A stretch of 64,000 nt of DNA from Paracoccus aurantiacus (GTDB lineage Bacteria; Pseudomonadota; Alphaproteobacteria; Rhodobacterales; Rhodobacteraceae): the NCBI RefSeq assembly GCF_007993065.1, contig NZ_VOPL01000004.1, positions 1-64,000 on the forward strand. The letters are read 5' to 3'. Below, in pieces: positions 58,929-64,000 of this stretch. The notes beneath the pieces were generated by a model that was not told where the DNA came from, made no database searches, and saw nothing but the letters and a program-made list of their open reading frames with translations. The translations under genes and the position numbers were made by a program. Each line of letters opens with the position of its first letter. Within the stretch, counting starts at the first letter, position 1.

Positions 58929-60253
58929 TTACGGTTCTTCGCACCACATGGCCGCTGCTTCTGGGCGTGATGCTGCTGCTGGTCGGCAACGGGATGCAGG
59001 GCACGCTGCTGGGGATCCGGGGCGGATACGAAAAGATTTCGACAGATCACATGGCAGTTGTCATGTCCGGCTATTTTGCGGGGTTCCTGCTGGGCAGCCG
59101 ACTTGTGCCGGGAATGATCCAGCGGGTCGGACATGTGCGGGTGTTTGCGGCGCTCGGCTCGCTCATTTCAGCGGTGCTGATCCTTTACGCCGCGGTGCCG
59201 CACTGGCTTGCCTGGGCGTTGCTCCGGGTGCTGATCGGTTTCTCGTTCTCGGGCGTCTATATCACGGCGGAAAGCTGGCTGAACGCCTCGACCACGAACG
59301 AGAATCGCGGCCAGGCCATGTCGGCCTATATGATCGTGCAGATGATCGGTCTGGTCAGCGCGCAGTTCCTGATAAACTTCGGCGATCCGGGCGGCTTCAT
59401 GCTGTTCATCGTGCCGTCCGTGCTGGTTTCGCTGGCCTTCACGCCGATTCTGCTGTCGGCGCAACCGGCACCGGCATTCGGGGCGCTGAAACGCATGAGC
59501 TTCAAGCGGCTCTACGACGTTTCGCCCCTTGGCTGTATCGGCATCTTCGTCATGGGCGGTGTGTTTTCTGCGCTGCTCGGCATGACCTCGGTCTGGGGCA
59601 CAATCAAGGGGATGAGCGTCCGTGACATCTCGGCCATCGTCGCCGCCGTCTATCTGGGCGGGCTGGTCGCGCAGTTTCCCATCGGCTGGCTGTCGGACCG
59701 CATGGACCGGCGCGTGCTTGTGCTGCAGCTTCTGATCCTCGGGATCGCTGCGATTTCCTTTCAACTGGCGATCGACCCGGGCATCTGGGGCACGCTGGTC
59801 GTGGCGGCAATTGCGGGTGGCGTTGCCAACCCGGTCTATGCGCTGCTGCTGGCACATACCAACGACTATCTGGACGCTGACGACATGGCGGCGGCCTCGG
59901 CAGGGTTGCTGTTTCTGAACGGGCTGGGGGCAATCGGCGGGCCGCTGATTGTCGGGCGCATGATGTCTGTTTTCGGGGCGAGCGCTTTCTGGGTCTTTAT
60001 CGGCCTGCTGATGTCGGCGCTTGCAGGCTATACCGGGTGGCGCATGACGCGCCGTGTGGCACTTGCGCCAGAGGCGATGGGCAACTTCGCCGTCATCACC
60101 CCTGCCGCGACCCCGCTCGCGGTCGAAACCGCGCTTGAGGCCGCGCAGGATGATGCCGCCGCACAGCCAGAGCATCCCGCGACCGAAGACCTCGCCGCCG
60201 CCGATTACGAGGCCGGCGCGCCCGAGGATGTCGATCACGCAAATCCTCAGTAG
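58925..60253 (+). CDS. MFS transporter (YcaD-like)
   Basis: 442 residues with twelve predicted transmembrane helices up to about residue 380 and a cytosolic Ala/Glu/Asp-rich tail (about 390-442). [27 protein letters not shown] is the loop 2-3 MFS motif, [20 protein letters not shown] a signature of the YcaD-type subgroup, and [13 protein letters not shown] the second-half motif. Substrate unknown. Coupled to queA by overlap. Confidence 0.9.
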   Translation: MITVLRTTWPLLLGVMLLLVGNGMQGTLLGIRGGYEKISTDHMAVVMSGYFAGFLLGSRLVPGMIQRVGHVRVFAALGSLISAVLILYAAVPHWLAWALLRVLIGFSFSGVYITAESWLNASTTNENRGQAMSAYMIVQMIGLVSAQFLINFGDPGGFMLFIVPSVLVSLAFTPILLSAQPAPAFGALKRMSFKRLYDVSPLGCIGIFVMGGVFSALLGMTSVWGTIKGMSVRDISAIVAAVYLGGLVAQFPIGWLSDRMDRRVLVLQLLILGIAAISFQLAIDPGIWGTLVVAAIAGGVANPVYALLLAHTNDYLDADDMAAASAGLLFLNGLGAIGGPLIVGRMMSVFGASAFWVFIGLLMSALAGYTGWRMTRRVALAPEAMGNFAVITPAATPLAVETALEAAQDDAAAQPEHPATEDLAAADYEAGAPEDVDHANPQ

Positions 60254-60323
60254 CGACGATACCTGCTTGCACCTGCGCCTCGCTGCTGCAACCATAAGGG
60301 CGCAAGTGGGGGGAGCAGCGATC

Positions 60324-60896
60324 ATGACGCCGGATGACGTAACCTCGTTCTGGCTGGACGAGGTGGGCGAAAAGGGTTGGTACAACCCCGGCCCCGATCT
60401 TGACCAGACGATCCGCGACCGCTTTTCGGAAGCATGGGAGCGGATTGATACCCTCGTTTCCGAATGGCCCGACGGCCCCCGGACGTCACTTGCCTTGCTG
60501 ATTCTGTCGGATCAATTCCCGCGCAACATGTTCCGTGGCGATGCGCGCAGCTTCGCCACCGACAAGCTTGCCCGGCGCATCGCTGACCGCGCGATCGCCG
60601 AAGGGCACGATCTGGCAACACCCGAACCTGCGCGACAGTTCTTCTACCTTCCCTTCGAACATTCCGAGGATATGGGGGATCAGAACCGCGCCGTATCGTT
60701 GTTTCAGGAACGCATGCCCGGCGAGAACCTGCAGCATGCGAAGCTGCATCGCGATACCATCCGTCAGTTCGGCCGCTTTCCCTGGCGAAACGAAGCGCTC
60801 GGGCGCGAGACAACGCCGCAGGAGCGCAATCTGCTGGAGGCGGGCGGTTATGCCGCATTGGTCAAGGGCAGTGTCACGCTTGCTGACGCTGGGTAA
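60324..60896 (+). CDS. DUF924 family protein
   Basis: 190 residues, all-helical TPR-like family. TPDDVTSFWLDEVGEKGWYNPGPDLDQTIRDRF, LALLILSDQFPRNMFRG, RQFFYLPFEHSEDMGDQNRAVSLF and FGRFPWRNEALGRE are the conserved blocks. Start 60324 is chosen because GGGGGGAG is eight bases upstream. Biochemical function unknown. Ends 39 nt before lpd, and co-transcription with it is possible. Confidence 0.92.
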   Translation: MTPDDVTSFWLDEVGEKGWYNPGPDLDQTIRDRFSEAWERIDTLVSEWPDGPRTSLALLILSDQFPRNMFRGDARSFATDKLARRIADRAIAEGHDLATPEPARQFFYLPFEHSEDMGDQNRAVSLFQERMPGENLQHAKLHRDTIRQFGRFPWRNEALGRETTPQERNLLEAGGYAALVKGSVTLADAG

Positions 60897-60935
60897 TTGA
60901 TTTAACGCTGAACTATCTTAGCCGAGGAGTTAAAA

Positions 60936-62327
60936 ATGGCGCAGAATTTCGATGTGATCGTGATCGGTGCCGGCCCCGGCGGCTATGTCGCCGCGATCCG
61001 TGCCGCACAGCTTGGTCTGAAGGTCGCCTGCGTGGAACGCGAACATCTGGGCGGCATTTGCCTGAACTGGGGCTGCATCCCGACCAAGGCGCTGCTGCGG
61101 TCGGCCGAGGTGTTTCACCTGATGCACCGCGCCAAGGATTTCGGCCTGTCGGTCGAAAAGGCCGACTATGATCTGGACAAGGTCGTGGACCGTTCGCGCG
61201 GCGTGGCCAAGCAGCTTTCGGGCGGTGTCGGACACTTGCTGAAGAAGAACAAGGTCACCGTCATCATGGGCGCGGCCACCATTCCCGCGCCCGGCAAGGT
61301 TACGGTGAAGACCGACAAGGGGACCGAGGAACTGACGGCGAAGTCGATCATCCTTGCCACCGGGGCGCGGGCGCGCAACCTGCCGGGGCTGGAAGCCGAC
61401 GGAAAGCGCGTCTGGAACTACAAGCACGCGCTGAAGCCGCCGCATATGCCGAAAAAGCTGCTGGTCATCGGCTCGGGCGCCATTGGCATCGAATTTGCCA
61501 GCTTCTTCAACACGCTTGGCGCAGACACCACCGTGGTCGAAGTGATGGACCGCGTTCTGCCGGTCGAGGATGCCGAAATCAGCGGCCTTGCGAAGAAGCA
61601 ATTCGAAAAGCAGGGCATGAAGATCATGGAAAAGGCGACGGTGAAGTCGCTGGATCGCAAGGCCGACAAGGTGATTGCCGAGATCGAATCGGGCGGGAAG
61701 ACCGAGAAGGTCGAATTCGATACCGTGATCTCGGCCGTCGGGATCGTCGGCAATGTCGAGGATCTGGGCCTTGAAAAGCTGGGCGTGAAGATCGACCGCA
61801 CCCATGTCGTGACCGATGAATTCTGCCGCACCGGCGTTGAAGGCCTGTTTGCCATTGGCGACGTTGCGGGCGCACCATGGCTGGCGCACAAAGCCAGCCA
61901 TGAAGGCGTGATGGTGGCCGAACTGATCGCGGGCGGACATCCGCACCCGATCAAGCCGACCTCGATCCCCGGCTGCACCTATTGCAACCCGCAAGTGGCC
62001 TCGGTCGGGCTGACCGAAGCCAAGGCGAAGGAACAGGGGTATGAGATCAAGGTTGGCCGCTTCCCCTTCATCGGTAACGGCAAGGCGATTGCACTGGGCG
62101 AGCCCGAGGGCCTTATCAAGACGGTCTTCGACGCCAAGACCGGCGAGTTGCTGGGCGCACATATGATCGGCGCCGAGGTGACGGAGCTGATTCAGGGCTA
62201 TGTCGTCGGCAAGACGCTGGAAACGACCGAGGCGGAACTTATGGAAACCGTCTTCGCGCATCCGACGCTTTCGGAAATGATGCACGAATCGGTACTGTCG
62301 GCTTACGGCCGCGCGATCCACTTCTAG
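60936..62327 (+). CDS. lpdA: dihydrolipoyl dehydrogenase (E3)
   Basis: 463 residues. FAD motif VIVIGAGPGGYVAAIRAAQLG, redox disulfide Cys42/Cys47 in GGICLNWGCIPTK, NAD motif VIGSGAIGIEFASFF, FAIGDVAGAPWLAHKA, and the catalytic C-terminal His-Glu (FAHPTLSEMMHE). It reoxidises lipoamide in pyruvate or 2-oxoglutarate dehydrogenase or the glycine cleavage system. GAGGAG precedes the ATG. No E1 or E2 gene is adjacent, so this is a stand-alone copy. Followed by a strong terminator. Confidence 0.96.
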   Translation: MAQNFDVIVIGAGPGGYVAAIRAAQLGLKVACVEREHLGGICLNWGCIPTKALLRSAEVFHLMHRAKDFGLSVEKADYDLDKVVDRSRGVAKQLSGGVGHLLKKNKVTVIMGAATIPAPGKVTVKTDKGTEELTAKSIILATGARARNLPGLEADGKRVWNYKHALKPPHMPKKLLVIGSGAIGIEFASFFNTLGADTTVVEVMDRVLPVEDAEISGLAKKQFEKQGMKIMEKATVKSLDRKADKVIAEIESGGKTEKVEFDTVISAVGIVGNVEDLGLEKLGVKIDRTHVVTDEFCRTGVEGLFAIGDVAGAPWLAHKASHEGVMVAELIAGGHPHPIKPTSIPGCTYCNPQVASVGLTEAKAKEQGYEIKVGRFPFIGNGKAIALGEPEGLIKTVFDAKTGELLGAHMIGAEVTELIQGYVVGKTLETTEAELMETVFAHPTLSEMMHESVLSAYGRAIHF

Positions 62328-62350
62328 GGCTGGCGACAGTCAGTCTGTCA

Positions 62351-62379
62351 GGGCGGTGGGGGAACCCGCCGCCCTTTTT
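62351..62379 (+). terminator. intrinsic terminator after lpd
   Basis: GGGCGGTGGG (62351-62360) pairs with CCCGCCGCCC (62365-62374), one G-U, GGAA loop, then TTTTT at 62375-62379. Confidence 0.92.
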
Positions 62380-62383
62380 CGTT

Positions 62384-62734
62384 TCAGAAACTGGCGCCGT
62401 CGACCTTTTGCGGCGACAGGCTGCGCGGGTCGACGCCTTCAAGGCAATTGACGTTGATGCCATAGATTTCCTGCCCACCGCGTTCACCCTTGGCATAGGC
62501 CTCGATCCCGCAGGTCGGGCAAAAACGGTGTGAAATCGCGCGCTTGTTGAACAGATATTCAGTTGTCGGCCCGTCCTTGACCATCTTCACGGCCTCTGCC
62601 GGCACAAAGCTCCAGACGCTGCCAAGCCTGCCGCAGCGCGAGCAGTTGCAGATATTCACCTGGTCCAGATCCAGATCCGCCTCATACGCGATGGCGCCGC
62701 ATTGGCAGCTTCCCTTGTAATGTTCGACAGCCAT
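62384..62734 (-). CDS. GFA-family zinc protein (complete Cys set)
   Basis: 116 residues. C10-x-C12, C29-x-C31-x2-C34 (ICNCSRCGR) and a late FCPTCG motif give the full two-zinc Cys pattern, unlike the copy at 724. GGAGGAGTAAA stands directly before the ATG on the minus strand. Substrate unknown. It is divergent from uvrA, and the LexA box at 62750-62764 lies 16 nt upstream of its start codon. Confidence 0.88.
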   Translation of the reverse strand: MAVEHYKGSCQCGAIAYEADLDLDQVNICNCSRCGRLGSVWSFVPAEAVKMVKDGPTTEYLFNKRAISHRFCPTCGIEAYAKGERGGQEIYGINVNCLEGVDPRSLSPQKVDGASF

Positions 62735-62749
62735 TTTACTCCTCCATTT

Positions 62750-62764
62750 GTTCTGTTAATGTTC
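62750..62764. promoter_or_regulatory. LexA (SOS) box, alphaproteobacterial type
   Basis: GTTC (62750-62753), seven bases, GTTC (62761-62764): the exact alphaproteobacterial LexA direct repeat. It lies 62 nt before the uvrA start and next to a possible promoter (TTGTGC 62772-62777, 16 nt, TATCTG 62794-62799). LexA control of uvrA is established in this group. Confidence 0.8.
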
Positions 62765-62826
62765 TGGCAACTTGTGCATTCCGGCGCAATGATTATCTGA
62801 TGCGCTTGCGTCGTAGGGGCAGGTCC

Positions 62827-64000
62827 ATGGAACAGAAGTTCATCGAAGTGCGCGGAGCGCGCGAACACAATCTGAAAAACGTGGATATGGACATCCCGCG
62901 CGATCAGCTTGTGGTGATTACCGGCCTTTCCGGGTCCGGCAAGTCCAGCCTTGCCTTCGACACCATCTATGCCGAGGGGCAGCGGCGTTACGTCGAAAGT
63001 CTGTCGGCCTATGCGCGCCAGTTTCTGGACATGGCGGGCAAGCCCGATGTGGACCATATCAGCGGGCTGTCGCCTGCGATTTCGATTGAACAGAAGACGA
63101 CCAGCAAGAACCCACGTTCAACCGTCGGCACCGTCACGGAAATCTACGACTATCTGCGGCTGCTGTTCGCCCGCATCGGCACCCCCTACAGCCCCGCGAC
63201 CGGTCTGCCGATCGAGGCACAGCAGGTGCAGGACATGGTCGACCGCATCATGGCCATGCCCGAAGGCACGCGCGGCTATCTGCTGGCCCCCATCGTTCGC
63301 GACCGCAAGGGTGAATACAAGAAAGAGTTTCTGGAACTGCGCAAGCAGGGTTTTCAGCGGGTGAAGGTCGATGGCGAGTTTTACGAGTTGGAAACGCCGC
63401 CCGAACTCGACAAGAAATTCCGCCACGACATCGACGTGGTGGTGGACCGTCTGGTGACAGCGCCGGGCATCGAAACGCGTCTTGCTGATTCGCTGCGCAC
63501 GGCGCTGGATCTGGCGGACGGGATTGCCGTTCTGGAAACCGCGCCGTCTGACGGGGACCCCGAGCGCATCACGTTCAGCGAGAAATTTGCCTGCCCGGTG
63601 TCCGGCTTTACCCTGCCTGAAATCGAGCCGCGGCTGTTTTCCTTTAACGCGCCGATGGGGGCCTGCCCGGAATGTGACGGGCTGGGCGTTGAACTGTTCT
63701 TCGACGAACATCTGGTCGTGCCCGATCAGGCGCTTTCCATCGCGGGCGGTGCCATCGCGCCCTGGGCCAAGTCGAAATCGGCCTATCTGACCCAGACGAT
63801 CAACGCGCTGGCAAAGCATTACGGCTTTGACAAGAAAACCGCATGGCGCGACCTGCCCGACGGTGTTAAGAAGCTGTTCCTCTATGGCTCTGGCAAGGAC
63901 GAGATCAAATTCCGCTTCGACGATGCCGGCCGGGTCTATGAAGTCACGCGCCAGTTCGAAGGTGTCATCCCGAATATGCAGCGCCGGTTGCGCGAAAGCG
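62827..64000 (+). CDS. uvrA: excinuclease ABC subunit A, N-terminal 391 residues (3' truncated by window edge)
   Basis: ATG 62827 with GGGGCAGG upstream. [25 protein letters not shown], Walker [10 protein letters not shown] (about 32-40), then [21 protein letters not shown] and the UvrB-binding/insertion domains. The first zinc module reads Cys256-Pro-Val-Ser259 (CPVSG) and Cys280-x2-Cys283 (CPECDG): the second Cys of the usual four is Ser. As recalled, CPVSG is common in alphaproteobacterial UvrA. UvrA finds DNA lesions and loads UvrB. The ORF is open to the window end. Confidence 0.96.
   Translation, partial: MEQKFIEVRGAREHNLKNVDMDIPRDQLVVITGLSGSGKSSLAFDTIYAEGQRRYVESLSAYARQFLDMAGKPDVDHISGLSPAISIEQKTTSKNPRSTVGTVTEIYDYLRLLFARIGTPYSPATGLPIEAQQVQDMVDRIMAMPEGTRGYLLAPIVRDRKGEYKKEFLELRKQGFQRVKVDGEFYELETPPELDKKFRHDIDVVVDRLVTAPGIETRLADSLRTALDLADGIAVLETAPSDGDPERITFSEKFACPVSGFTLPEIEPRLFSFNAPMGACPECDGLGVELFFDEHLVVPDQALSIAGGAIAPWAKSKSAYLTQTINALAKHYGFDKKTAWRDLPDGVKKLFLYGSGKDEIKFRFDDAGRVYEVTRQFEGVIPNMQRRLRES

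Overview
The window is a 64 kb stretch of GC-rich, densely packed alphaproteobacterial chromosome. Gene content and protein style point to the Rhodobacteraceae, probably Paracoccus or a close relative. The supporting signs are a tuf / tRNA-Trp / secE / nusG / rplKAJL / rpoBC block, a DUF6478-type protein, an alphaproteobacterial LexA box (GTTC-N7-GTTC) at uvrA and an EcfG-type stress promoter. The species call is inference. I saw no insertion sequence, prophage, CRISPR array or rRNA operon.

Layout. 1-3.8 kb: the 3' end of tuf, a VOC/GFA gene pair, a DUF892 ferritin-like stress gene and an ABC exporter. 3.9-18 kb: the transcription/translation core (tRNA-Trp, a sulfotransferase-like gene, secE, nusG, rplK, rplA, L10 leader, rplJ, rplL, rpoB, an acyltransferase-like gene wedged between rpoB and rpoC, and rpoC). 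18-20.8 kb: lon and tRNA-Val(CAC). 20.8-26.7 kb: a TetR regulator divergent from a four-gene export system that matches ybhGFSR. 26.7-33 kb, mostly minus strand: a lysine-2,3-aminomutase/EpmB-like enzyme, hspQ, an AI-2E-family permease, the two-gene carboxy(nor)spermidine polyamine route and a STAS/HATPase partner-switch pair. 33-41 kb: a carboxylesterase, rplT-rpmI, pyk, N-formylglutamate amidohydrolase, a GST, a VOC protein and an lrgA-lrgB-acyltransferase operon. 41-52.4 kb: smc, a small-molecule kinase, a flavin reductase, RidA-GDPD-zapE, folC-accD and a cardiolipin synthase. 52.4-64 kb: a CAP lipoprotein, a DUF6478 gene with a small partner, a GNAT/CinA-domain pair, map with a BadF-type kinase, queA-MFS, DUF924, lpd, a second GFA protein and the 5' part of uvrA.

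Most of the window is housekeeping. The points most worth a second look are: the left-handed beta-helix acyltransferase translationally coupled to rpoB; five convergent gene pairs whose stop codons interlock in a shared 4-nt YTAR word within 17 kb; the DUF6478/coiled-coil pair of unknown function; a near-perfect EcfG promoter ahead of the DUF892 gene; an AT-rich palindrome over the ybhG promoter; two tRNA promoters with the same TTGCGC-N17 layout; and a LexA box that could control both uvrA and a divergent GFA gene.

Functions are assigned by reading motifs and recalled family resemblance. No database search was run.
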